NCBI GenBank assembly: GCA_022796855.1
Contig: JAAWJM010000025.1
Span: 1-33,012, forward strand
DNA length: 33,012 nucleotides
Direction of reading: 5' to 3'
Source: Clostridia bacterium
GTDB lineage: Bacteria > Bacillota > Clostridia > TANB77 > CAG-508
The notes beneath the pieces are model-generated. The model was not told where the DNA came from. It searched no databases and saw only the letters and a program-made list of their open reading frames with translations. This document shows positions 1-7,620 of the stretch, one piece after another (within the stretch, counting starts at the first letter, position 1; each line of letters opens with the position of its first letter). A program made the position numbers and the translations under genes.

Positions 1-29
1 GACTTTTTTAAAAAATATATCGTTTTCGC

Positions 30-58
30 TTGTTTGCCATACAAAAAAATAATATAAT
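30..58 (+). promoter_or_regulatory. Candidate promoter for the first gene
   Basis: TTGTTT (30-35) and TATAAT (53-58) are separated by 17 bp. The stretch from 78 to 100 also holds TTGAC and GTCAA as a short inverted repeat, which could be an operator or a second -35 box. The ribosome site AAGGAG lies at 107-112. Confidence 0.5.
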
Positions 59-117
59 AAATTTATAAAAAAAGGGCTTGACAAAAATTAGATAGTCAAT
101 TTTATAAGGAGTTAAAA

Positions 118-540
118 ATGAATAGAGATATTGATATAACAGAACAATTAAAGTGCTTAATTGAAGATTATGGTTTTAATGTAGAAACATTGTCTAAATA
201 TTTAAAATTAGATGATAATCAGATAAATTTATTAGCAAATGGAGATGTGAATTTTCTACCAAATGATAATGAATATAGATTTAATCTATTTAATAAAATA
301 AGTTTTCTTTATTGTAGTGCAATAGATGAAAAAGATTTTAAACTAGATGCCTTTTTAAAGGTATTACTGTCTTATCATAATATATCAAAAAAGACAATTT
401 CAAAAATGTCAGGAGTAGATATAAAAGAAATAGACAAATTTTTATCACTAAAGAAAAGTAAAATTTCTGTTGAAGATAAATACAAACTTGCTATAACAAC
501 TATGTCATTGAGATTTTTTCTTAAAGATATTGAGAAATAA
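118..540 (+). CDS. Hypothetical protein with two HTH-like halves
   Basis: This is a 140-residue protein that I do not recognise as a named family. Both halves look like small helical DNA-binding units: residues about 24-40 (VETLSKYLKLDDNQINLL) and about 91-108 (ISKKTISKMSGVDIKEID) each follow the helix-turn-helix spacing of Cro/sigma-like proteins. There is no signal peptide or membrane segment. The start is supported by AAGGAG 5 bp upstream. The gene is followed directly by a strong hairpin terminator. A regulator role is inference from the HTH-like pattern. It sits at the edge of a worn accessory patch, so a link to a mobile or toxin-antitoxin island is possible but unproven. Confidence 0.6.
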   Translation: MNRDIDITEQLKCLIEDYGFNVETLSKYLKLDDNQINLLANGDVNFLPNDNEYRFNLFNKISFLYCSAIDEKDFKLDAFLKVLLSYHNISKKTISKMSGVDIKEIDKFLSLKKSKISVEDKYKLAITTMSLRFFLKDIEK

Positions 541-566
541 AATATAGCGAAAAATTACAATATATA

Positions 567-611
567 GGGCAAGTAATTAAGTTGAAAATTACTTGCCCTT
601 TGTGATATAAT
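567..611 (+). terminator. Terminator hairpin with nested promoter (copy 1)
   Basis: A perfect 12-bp stem (567-578 with 587-598, GGGCAAGTAATT) is followed by TTT, as in an intrinsic terminator for the upstream gene. The loop and 3' arm also carry TTGAAA (582-587), and TATAAT follows at 606-611 with an 18-bp spacer, so the same DNA can serve as the promoter of the next gene. A degenerate second copy lies at 1819-1863. Confidence 0.7.
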
Positions 612-696
612 CGAAATACAAAATAGAAATTAAGGTAAAATTACAGTGTATTTAGTATATTGTGAGGATAAATCAAAATTTTAAGGTGGTATAAAC

Positions 697-1413
697 ATGG
701 CAATGTGGAATGCTTGGCGAGGTTGTAAAAAATGTAGTGATGGCTGTTTACATTGCTATATTCATAAAGGAGATTTCAAAAGAAATGTTGATACAAATGA
801 AATAGTAAAAACAAAAGACTTTGAAAAGCCAATAGAAAAATTAAAAAATGGCAATTATAAAATGAAATCTGGAATTGTCTATCTATGCTTTTCTACAGAT
901 TTTCTTATTGAAGAAGCAGATGAGTGGAGAAATGACTGTTGGAAAATGATTAAGGAAAGACAGGACTGTACTTTTTTATTTCTAACAAAAAGAATTGATA
1001 GATTTATGAAATGTATTCCAGATGACTGGGAAGATGGATACGATAATATAGTTGTATGTTGTACTATTGAAAATCAAAAAAATGCAGATTATAAATTATC
1101 AATTTTCAAAGATTTACCAATAAAACATAAATGTATTACAGCACAGCCATTATTAGAGAAAATAGACATTGAAAAATATCTTGATAATATTGAATTAGTA
1201 GTTGTTGGTGGAGAATCAGATATAAATGCTAGACCATTTAATTATGAATGGGTATTAGATATTAGAGAGCAATGTATAAGAAAAAATGTAAATTTTGAAT
1301 TTAGGCAATGTGGAACTTATACAATAAAAGATGGAAAACAATACAAAATACAAACAAAAGACTTGTGTAAACAAGCCAAATTAGCCAATATTGATTATAA
1401 AAGTAATCGCTAA
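697..1413 (+). CDS. DUF5131 (phage Gp37/Gp68-like) protein
   Basis: This 238-residue protein matches the DUF5131 / phage Gp37-Gp68 family by its N-terminal signature WNAWRGCKKCSDGCLHCY. That signature supplies four cysteines (C10, C13, C17, C20), suggesting a metal or Fe-S site. Other family-like blocks are FLTKRIDRF (about residues 95-103), a TIENQKNADYKL segment and VVVGGESD (about residues 168-175). The fold is thought to be radical-SAM-like, but the biochemical role is not established. AAGGTGG precedes the ATG. It is transcribed from the promoter nested in the upstream hairpin. Family members are frequent on phages and mobile islands, which fits the decayed genes that follow. Confidence 0.8.
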   Translation: MAMWNAWRGCKKCSDGCLHCYIHKGDFKRNVDTNEIVKTKDFEKPIEKLKNGNYKMKSGIVYLCFSTDFLIEEADEWRNDCWKMIKERQDCTFLFLTKRIDRFMKCIPDDWEDGYDNIVVCCTIENQKNADYKLSIFKDLPIKHKCITAQPLLEKIDIEKYLDNIELVVVGGESDINARPFNYEWVLDIREQCIRKNVNFEFRQCGTYTIKDGKQYKIQTKDLCKQAKLANIDYKSNR

Positions 1414-1459
1414 AGTATAAGGTTGTAGTTTGAAATTAAATATGAAAGGAAAGTTTATT

Positions 1460-1806
1460 ATGTCAAAAAAAGAGGAAAGATTTGAAAAGTTTATTCACAA
1501 GGAGTTGCAAATGTAATCGAAATTTGGGTAGATAAGGAAACAGGAGTTAATTATATTTATAAAGCATCAGGATATTCTGGTGGAATGACAGTTTTAATGG
1601 ATAGTACAGGAAAACCAGGAAAAATAGAAAAATCAGAAAATGTGTATTTATATGATGCAGGAACTTTACATAGAGAGGTTAGATTTGTAAATCGTTATGA
1701 TTTATGGAGAAAAACTTATTATTACGCATTATTTGTTTATTTTGATGAAAATGACATTGTAAAATCAACAAGCCTTAAAGAATCATTAGAATTTTATGTA
1801 CCATAA
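1460..1806 (+). pseudogene. DUF6440-family gene, frameshifted near its start
   Basis: An ATG at 1460 behind GAAAGGAAAG opens a frame that ends after 18 codons. A second frame from about 1488 reads VYSQGVANVIEIWVDKETG and continues through YKASGYSGGMTVLMDS to a stop at 1806. This is the layout of the DUF6440 family, small single-domain proteins of unknown function. Adding one A in the GAAAAG run at 1484-1489 joins the two parts as RFEKVYSQG. Unlike the other broken frames in this window there is no CGG here, and the change is in the opposite direction (a lost base). I read it as ordinary decay or a homopolymer sequencing error. Confidence 0.7.
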
Positions 1807-1818
1807 TATAAATAAATA

Positions 1819-1863
1819 GGGCAAGTAATTAAGTTGAAAGTTACTTATCCTTTATGGTAAAAT
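1819..1863 (+). terminator. Terminator/promoter module, degenerate copy 2
   Basis: This repeats the 567-611 module. GGGCAAGTAATTAAGTTGAAA is shared almost exactly at the 5' side, but the 3' arm has drifted (TTACTTATCC), leaving one mismatch and some G-U pairs. TTGAAA (1834-1839) and TAAAAT (1858-1863) again stand 18 bp apart, so the promoter half survives and would drive hepT-mntA. Confidence 0.6.
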
Positions 1864-1889
1864 AAAGAAAGAAGAGGAGGAACATAGGA

Positions 1890-2218
1890 ATGATAGAGGA
1901 AAGAACCAAAAAGATATTATTAGCCATAATAAAACATTGCAATATAATAGAAGACACAGAAGAGCATTTCGGAAATGACTATGAAAAGTTTGAAGAAAAT
2001 ACGATATATCAAAATGCAATATTAACACCAGTTACGCAAATAGGTGAATTAGTAAAAAGACTTCCAGATGACTTTAGAAAAAAGCATACAGAAATACCAT
2101 GGAGAAACATAGCAGGAATGAGAGATATTGTTGTACCATAGATAAGGTCATTTTGTGGAATGTAGCAGACAAGGAAATAGAAAAGATAAAAATTTTTTGT
2201 AATAGTATTTTAAAATGA
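1890..2218 (+). pseudogene. hepT: HepT toxin, frame broken at the RX4HXY motif
   Basis: HepT-type (DUF86) RNase toxin, partner of the MntA nucleotidyltransferase antitoxin that follows. The N-terminal 83 residues are family-like and run to WRNIAGMRDIVV, exactly where the catalytic RX4HXY motif should continue with H-x-Y. Instead the frame reads P and stops at 2139-2141. The C-terminal part (IDKVILWNVADKEIEKIKIF) is intact in another frame from 2138 to the TGA at 2216-2218, which overlaps the ribosome site of mntA. The simplest explanation is a small out-of-frame deletion that removed His and Tyr of the motif. In characterised HepT/MntA pairs the Tyr is the residue adenylylated by the antitoxin. 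The toxin should therefore be dead. Confidence 0.8.
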
Positions 2219-2227
2219 GGTGGTAGA

Positions 2228-2527
2228 ATGTCTGAGTTAGAAAAAATAGGAAAAAAGATACATCCAATTGCGAAAAAATATAATTTGATGTATGTATGGA
2301 TATTTGGGTCATATGTTAAAAAGAAACAAAGAAAAGACAGTGATATTGATATTTTAGTAAGAACGGAAGATGTTGCAGAAGGCTTTAAATTAGCAGAAGT
2401 AAAAATTGCACTAGAAGAGGCACTGGAAAAGCAAGTAGACATAGTTACAACAGGTAGTATAAAGGGGTCTTTATTAGAGGATGAGGATTTAGAAGAAGTC
2501 CTAATATATAACCATGAAACAGATTAA
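2228..2527 (+). CDS. mntA: MntA-type nucleotidyltransferase antitoxin
   Basis: This 99-residue minimal nucleotidyltransferase carries the family motif GSx10DxD: G-S-Y, ten residues, then D-I-D (about residues 26-40), followed by IDILV. A downstream acidic position is met by QVDIV (about residues 72-76). The family neutralises HepT by transferring AMP to a tyrosine of the toxin. The ATG follows GAGGTGG and lies 9 bp past the stop of the remaining hepT C-terminus, the usual operon arrangement. It is intact although its toxin partner is broken, the order expected if toxin loss came first. Confidence in the family is high; present activity is unknown. Confidence 0.85.
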   Translation: MSELEKIGKKIHPIAKKYNLMYVWIFGSYVKKKQRKDSDIDILVRTEDVAEGFKLAEVKIALEEALEKQVDIVTTGSIKGSLLEDEDLEEVLIYNHETD

Positions 2528-2534
2528 ACGAGGA

Positions 2535-3353
2535 TTAGAGGTTTTTCGAATCCTCGTCTTCCGTAAGGGAATCAAGCATATCTTGTACCTCATAAAAAGA
2601 GGTGTTATCAGTTAAGACAATGTCAAAGGAATTTTGATATTGTCTTAAATTTTCTGTTACCTTTTTTTCTAAAAAACCAAAACTTAGAGTTTTTCGTAAA
2701 TCTTCTTTTGGTACCATGTGAATGTCCTCAATAAAATCACCGAATAGCAGAAAATATTCTTTTTGGTTTAGTTTTTGTGTAACTGTAGTAGGCAAAGCCG
2801 ATAAGGTTTTATTGCAAGTATGAATAATGGGGCTGGAAAATGGCAAAAGTCGATTCTTTTCAAAAGTAAGAAAATTACTCATAATGTAGATATTATCATA
2901 CAAACAATTATGTAGAGCCAAAACTTCCCTAATTACATTCCCAATACCAGCCGATAAAATAACAACAGGCACATGAGCTTGGTACAAAGAAAACAAAAAA
3001 TCCGTTAAACCACTACGCAAAGTTAGATTACCAGATTTTACGCAAGAAATTAACGTATCCTCTGTTAAGCCATACTCATAATACAAATCCAAAACCTGTG
3101 TATACCAATCCACCATATGGGAAAATTTTTCTTCCTTTGGCATATGGTAATCCATTTCAATTGGGCAATATTTTTTAGCAAGTTTATTGGACCTTATCGA
3201 TAAATCCGGATTTAAAAAATTCGGATTTTGAATTACTGTCCAAGAATCATCACTATCCATTGTCGTCATCGTTTTATCAAAATCAATTAACACCGCATAA
3301 TTCGTTTTCGTTAAAGAAATTTGTTTCATTTTTTCTCTATTTCGATATATCAT
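2535..3353 (-). CDS. UMPH-1 / cytosolic 5'-nucleotidase III-like HAD phosphatase
   Basis: This 272-residue HAD-superfamily phosphatase resembles the pyrimidine 5'-nucleotidase (UMPH-1, cN-III) family best known from eukaryotes. The nucleophile motif is DFDKT (D24, D26). Family blocks follow in order: an IEMD segment and EEKFSHMVDWYT in the cap, VPVVILSAGIGNVIREV (motif II Ser/Thr region), YIMSNFLTF, IIHTCNK, then LLFGDFIEDIHM (acidic motif IV). The C-terminus SFDIVLTDNTSF aligns well with the eukaryotic form from memory. The expected reaction is hydrolysis of nucleoside monophosphates such as UMP or CMP. It starts 3 bp after yhbY stops, so the two are one operon. AAGGA precedes the ATG. Confidence 0.8.
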   Translation of the reverse strand: MIYRNREKMKQISLTKTNYAVLIDFDKTMTTMDSDDSWTVIQNPNFLNPDLSIRSNKLAKKYCPIEMDYHMPKEEKFSHMVDWYTQVLDLYYEYGLTEDTLISCVKSGNLTLRSGLTDFLFSLYQAHVPVVILSAGIGNVIREVLALHNCLYDNIYIMSNFLTFEKNRLLPFSSPIIHTCNKTLSALPTTVTQKLNQKEYFLLFGDFIEDIHMVPKEDLRKTLSFGFLEKKVTENLRQYQNSFDIVLTDNTSFYEVQDMLDSLTEDEDSKNL

Positions 3354-3356
3354 ACT

Positions 3357-3653
3357 CTATCTTCCTTCTGGTAACTGGATTTTTGGGTTTTTCTTTTTGG
3401 CACGATATAAGGTAATCTTATTGCCAACCACTTGTACCAAAACAGAATTCGTAGAAGAAGCAAGCGTTTCAGCAATAGTACGATTATCCTCAGGTGCCGT
3501 TTCCAAAACCGACAACTTAATCAGCTCACGAGCCTCTAAAGCATCCTCTACCTGTTTTATTAAATTATCATTCAACCCATTTTTCCCAACCTGCAAAATA
3601 GCAGTCAACGGATTTGCCAGTCCTCGTAAATACGCTCTTTGTTTACTAGTCAT
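3357..3653 (-). CDS. yhbY: YhbY-type CRM-domain RNA-binding protein
   Basis: This 98-residue single CRM domain begins TSKQRAYLRGLA and carries the GxxG-type loop as VGKNGLN (about residues 22-28). It continues with ALEARELIKLSVL and ends with LVQVVGNKITLYR, as in YhbY/YqeI proteins. The family binds pre-50S ribosomal particles and assists large-subunit assembly. The ATG follows AGGAG. A clear promoter (TTGCAA, 17 bp, TATAAT) lies at 3683-3711. It is the first gene of a two-gene operon with the UMPH-1-like nucleotidase. Confidence 0.93.
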   Translation of the reverse strand: MTSKQRAYLRGLANPLTAILQVGKNGLNDNLIKQVEDALEARELIKLSVLETAPEDNRTIAETLASSTNSVLVQVVGNKITLYRAKKKNPKIQLPEGR

Positions 3654-3682
3654 GTTAATCTCCTTTAAACTTAGTTTCCACT

Positions 3683-3711
3683 ATTATACAATGAAACACC
3701 CAAATTTGCAA
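3683..3711 (-). promoter_or_regulatory. Promoter of yhbY operon
   Basis: On the minus strand TTGCAA (3706-3711) and TATAAT (3683-3688) are 17 bp apart, about 30 bp upstream of the yhbY start. Confidence 0.7.
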
Positions 3712-3729
3712 ATTTGTAGACTAACTATG

Positions 3730-4343
3730 TTACAGCCCTATAAAAAACGAAACAAACCCGAGCCATGCCGAAAAAGCAAAAACAACCCACCAGATAACAC
3801 CTTCATGGTGTTTTCGGAAAACTTGTGGGATAGCCATTTTCCAAACAAAATGGCTATCCCGTCACTTACTACCATTCCCAAAATAGCACCAAGCACTAGC
3901 CATAACTTTGCATTTGGATAACTAATTCCAAGACCAAGAGAAGCAAGAAAGGTTTTATCTCCAAACTCACCCACAGCAATACTACTAGCAATCATAAGAA
4001 CATAGCCAAGAGGCAATTGAGAAAGTCGATGTAAAAAGCCAACTTCAGAAGAAGGCGTATTTTCAGGTGCTTCCTTTTTTAGTAAGGTCAAAAGACCAAA
4101 AAACACAAAAGAAAGATAGGTAACAAACTGTAATAAAGTATGGATGACGGGATTATGAAGATTTCCAAGAGCACCACCAAATAAAATAGCAACACCATGG
4201 CTAAAAAAGGAGCCTAAAGCCACTCCAAGTAAAATGCAATAACTCTTTAACTTTGAAGAAAACGACAACACCAAAAGTTGTGTCTTATCTCCAAGTTCTG
4301 ATACAAAAATAAGGAAAAAAGCAAGAAAACATAAGGAAATCAT
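3730..4343 (-). CDS. GDT1/UPF0016 (TMEM165-like) cation transporter, two CGG sites at C-terminus
   Basis: This integral membrane protein of the UPF0016/GDT1 family has the two signature motifs ELGDKT (residues about 17-22) and EFGDKT in two homologous halves of three helices each. Members move Mn2+ or Ca2+ (with H+). I place the start at 4343, where GGGAGGA precedes the ATG, rather than at an upstream ATG. Read straight, the last helix ends FLLFRHGSGLFRFL with a stop at 3738, a poor helix containing R-H. With a +1 step at CGG 3768-3770 and again at CGG 3758-3760 it becomes FLLFGMAGFVSFFIGL with a stop at 3730, a clean 203-residue ending. The family call is firm. The double shift is inference from the window-wide pattern. 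Confidence 0.8.
3757..3760 (-). other. CGGG recoding site, gdt1 second
   Basis: After the first +1 step in gdt1 the frame meets GCT CGG G at once. Skipping C gives GGG (Gly) and the hydrophobic tail GFVSFFIGL. Two sites ten bases apart cancel all but two bases of frame, giving a total length divisible by three. Confidence 0.5.
3767..3770 (-). other. CGGC recoding site, gdt1 first
   Basis: Codons TTT CGG C: skipping C gives GGC (Gly) and turns FLLFRHGS into FLLFGMA within the last membrane helix. Confidence 0.5.
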
Positions 4344-4471
4344 GTTAGAATCCTCCCTTCTTAAGTTATTCATACATATTCCTAAAAAGCACCAAATATG
4401 AGAAAAGACAAAAAACGTCAAAACCAGACAGCCGTAAGATTGTAAATTTTTTGTGAACTCATAAAAAAGAA

Positions 4472-4500
4472 TTGAAATTGCAAATAAGAAATGATACTAT
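4472..4500 (+). promoter_or_regulatory. Promoter of the ABC/Gld-like operon
   Basis: TTGAAA (4472-4477) and TACTAT (4495-4500) have a 17-bp spacer and lie 27 bp before the TTG start. The 183-bp divergent gap to gdt1 shows no convincing yybP-ykoY (Mn2+) riboswitch core. Confidence 0.5.
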
Positions 4501-4526
4501 GAGAACAAAAACAGGAGGAAGCAAAA

Positions 4527-5477
4527 TTGATAAAAGTAAACCATGTAACCAAAGCATATGGTGACCAAGTAGCAGTAAATAACCTATGCTTTCATATAAA
4601 AGAAGGGGAAACGGTAGGACTTCTTGGGCCAAATGGTGCAGGAAAAAGCACCACGATGAACCTATTAACAGGACTTATCGAACCAAGCGAAGGCGAAATC
4701 CAAATTTGTGGATATGATTTATTAAAAGACCCAAAACATGCAAAAGCACAAATTGGCTACATGCCAGAAGGAATTCCTCTATATAAAGACCTAACGGTAA
4801 AAGAATTTATTGGGTTTATGGCAGACCTAAAAAAAGTACCCTCAAAAGAAAAGCAAAACAATATTCAAGAAGCCATTACAAAAACGGATTTAAACGAAGT
4901 ACAAAACAAACTAATCCGAAATTTATCAAGAGGATATAAACAACGAGTAAGCTTAGCAGGAGCCCTTGTTTCTAATCCTAAAATTCTTATTTTAGATGAA
5001 CCAACCGTAGGACTTGACCCAAAACAAATTACTCAAATTCGAGAAGTAATTAGGAACTTAGGAAAAAACCACACCATTATTTTAAGTTCCCACATTTTAT
5101 CTGAAGTAAGCAAACTATGTAAAAAAGTAATCATCTTAAACCAAGGAAAATTAATTACAATCGATACACCAGAAAATTTAGAAAACAAAGTAAAAAAAGA
5201 AACCATTATCAAACTAACCATTGAAGGCGAGAAAGAAAAAATAGAAAATCTTGCCAAAACCATTTCAGGGATAGAAACAATAGAATTTATCAAAGACAAC
5301 GAAGATGGAACCAAAGAATATAACATCATAAGCAAAAAAGACAAAGACATCCGAAAAGAACTTTTTTCAAAATATGCCAAAGAGCAAATGACCATATTTG
5401 AACTAAAGAAAATAGAAGTTAGTTTAGAAGAGGCATTTATAGAACTAATCACCAAAAACAAAGAGGAGGAAAACTAA
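4527..5477 (+). CDS. ABC transporter ATPase, GldA/ABC-2 type
   Basis: This 316-residue ATP-binding subunit has Walker A GPNGAGKST (residues 34-42), a Q-loop region around IGYMPEGIPLY, signature LSRGYKQRV (about 134-142), Walker B ILILDEPTVGLDP and the switch histidine in ILSSHIL. A C-terminal 80-residue extension follows, as in drug/polysaccharide-type ABC-2 ATPases. The start is TTG, set by AGGAGG at 4513-4518. It lies 3 bp before the permease and must pair with it: a GldA-like ATPase with a GldF-GldG-like membrane subunit. In Bacteroidota this set serves gliding, but in Firmicutes the substrate is unknown, so the gld name is only a similarity label. Confidence 0.88.
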   Translation: MIKVNHVTKAYGDQVAVNNLCFHIKEGETVGLLGPNGAGKSTTMNLLTGLIEPSEGEIQICGYDLLKDPKHAKAQIGYMPEGIPLYKDLTVKEFIGFMADLKKVPSKEKQNNIQEAITKTDLNEVQNKLIRNLSRGYKQRVSLAGALVSNPKILILDEPTVGLDPKQITQIREVIRNLGKNHTIILSSHILSEVSKLCKKVIILNQGKLITIDTPENLENKVKKETIIKLTIEGEKEKIENLAKTISGIETIEFIKDNEDGTKEYNIISKKDKDIRKELFSKYAKEQMTIFELKKIEVSLEEAFIELITKNKEEEN

Positions 5478-5480
5478 ACC

Positions 5481-7575
5481 ATGTGGGCTATTATCAAAAA
5501 AGAAGTAAAAACCTATTTTTTATCCCCAATTGCATATGTATTTATTGGGTTATTTTTGGGAATGGCAAGCCTATTTTTTTACATAGATATTATTAATTAT
5601 GGAAGTCTACAATTTGAAAACATGTTTTATTCACTTAGCACAGTTCTAACCTTTATGATACCAATTTTGACAATGCGAATGTTTGCAGAAGAGCGAAAAT
5701 TAGGCACAGAAACCTTATTATATACTGCTCCGATTAGCAAAGTAAGCCTAGTATTAGGAAAACTCATTTCTGGCATGCTGGTAATTGCTATTTCCGAAAT
5801 TGGTACTCTTATGTATTTAATCATACTAAGCTTTTTAGGAAACCTATATTTACCAACTATATTTGGTACCATATTAGGGTTTTTTCTACTAAGCATGGCA
5901 TATCTTTCTTTTGGAATGTTTGCCTCAAGTATAACAGAAAACCAAATTGTAGCAGGAGTAATCACCACCGCCTTTTTTATCATCACTTGGTTTCTACCAA
6001 GTTTTAGCGATATCTTCTTACCCCTATCCCTAATCAATCTGTTTGAAAAATTTCCAGCAGGACTGATTTCTCTTACGGAAATCTTTAATTATATCAGTTT
6101 TACCTTTGTATTTGTATTTCTTACCATTTTGGTATTACAAAAACGAAACAACCAAAAAAAGCAAAACATCACCACCATATGTATCCTAATCACCGTATTT
6201 CTACTATTTTTTGCAAGCAACCTTACCTTACGAAAAATCGGAATACCAGATATGGACATAACCAAAACCAAATTATTTACCTTATCAGATACATCAAAAC
6301 AAAAAATAAAAGACATACAAACCGATGTAACCATCTATATTGTAGGATTAGGAGAAGAATCCTCAGTAAAGGATTTAATAAAACAATACACCAAAACCAA
6401 TGAACACATCAAATTAGAAATCATAGAAGACATCAATAAAAGAGTAGACCTAAAAGAAAAATATGCCATAACAGAACAGATACAAGGTATTTTTGTTGAA
6501 ACCAATGAACAAAAACAAAAAATAGAACTAGAAGATTTATACACTTACGATTATGTGACAAGTGAACAAATTGACATCTCCGAAGAAAAAATAACCAATG
6601 CTATTGTTAATGTAACCACGAAAGAAAAAACACATGTATATTTTTTAACAGGACATGGAGAATACAATGTAAAACAAGAGCAAACCTTATTAGAACGTTA
6701 TTTGCAAAATGAAAACTATGAAGTCAACAACCTAGACTTACTAGTTACCAAAGATATACCAAAACAAGTAGATGCCATTATCATACAAAGCCCTCAAAAA
6801 GACTTTTTAGAAGAAGAAGTAAACCTATTAGAAGAATACATCAAAAAAGGAGGAAAACTACTGTATTTAAGTGATCCATTGGTTACCAAAGAAGCTTTTC
6901 CAAACTTACAAAAGCTATTAGACCAATTTGGGATTACCTTTCAAAATGGTATTATCTTAGAACAAGACATAGATAAAATGGCACTGCAATCACCAAACTA
7001 TGTAATACCGAATATGGCTACCACCGACGCTACTCAAAATATCGCAAGAAATGGTGGGATTTTATTGGTAAATGCTACTAAAATAAGCTTACTTAGCGAT
7101 GAAGAACTAGAACAAAGAAACATCATACCACAAATTATTTTAACAACTTCTAACAAAGCCCTTTTTCGAACCGAAATTGAAAATACAAACAACCGGAAAA
7201 ATTGACTCAGATGAAGAAGGGAAATTTATACTAGGAGTAAGTTTAGAAAAACAAGTATCAGAAGAAGAAAACGCACCAAAAGCAATCCTATATGCTATAT
7301 CCAATAACTTCTTTTTAGCCGATTACCCAATTACCATACAAAACACACAAGTATCACCAATCGAATTTTATAACAACAAAGATTACTTCCTAAATACCCT
7401 AGCAGAACTTACCAAAAAAGAAGCAACCATTTCCATAAGGAAAAACATAGGAGCCGTACAATACACACCAAATCTTACAGGGCATAATATCATCCGAAGT
7501 ATCATCATGCTATATCCACTTAGTATTTTGATATTGGGAATGGTAATATGGCATTTACGTAGAAAGAAAAGATAA
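5481..7575 (+). CDS. Fused GldF-like permease and GldG-like domain, one CGG shift
   Basis: This fused ABC-2 membrane subunit is 697 residues if the frame is corrected. Residues 1-230 hold six membrane helices of a GldF-like permease (WAIIKKEVKTYFLSPIAYVF at the start). A further helix lies near 235-250. A large extracytoplasmic GldG-like domain follows, with YFLTGHGEYNV (about residues 390-400) and GGKLLYLSDP (about 455-464). The C-terminus has a last helix and RRKKR. In the zero frame it ends at 7205 after ENTNNRKN. A +1 step at CGG 7194-7196 continues as GKIDSDEEGKFILGVSLEKQ, the expected conserved block of GldG, and runs to 7575. The ATPase is immediately upstream. Confidence 0.82.
7194..7197 (+). 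other. CGGA recoding site, GldFG-like gene
   Basis: AAC CGG AAA AAT TGA in the zero frame. Skipping C gives GGA AAA ATT GAC and rejoins the intact C-terminal 126 codons. Confidence 0.75.
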
Positions 7576-7583
7576 TATTTAAG

Positions 7584-7619
7584 AAAAACCTCTCATAAGA
7601 TAAACTATGGGAGGTTTTT
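7584..7619 (+). terminator. Hairpin terminator carrying the next gene's ribosome site
   Basis: A 14-bp stem (7584-7597 with 7606-7619, one G-U pair) ends in TTTTT. The 3' arm contains GGGAGG, which is also the only ribosome site for the ATG at 7621. Folding would both terminate and hide that site. Confidence 0.65.
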
Positions 7620-7620
7620 C

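Noticed and set aside
1890..2218. HepT break as another CGG-type recoding site
   Set aside because: No CGG at the break, and the catalytic His and Tyr are missing in every frame, so bases have been lost.
2074..2442. Minus-strand open frame of about 122 codons
   Set aside because: It is antisense to hepT and mntA, with low-complexity Ser/Phe content typical of a shadow frame.
4344..4526. yybP-ykoY manganese riboswitch upstream of gdt1
   Set aside because: Such switches often precede UPF0016 genes, but I could not find the conserved core in this gap.
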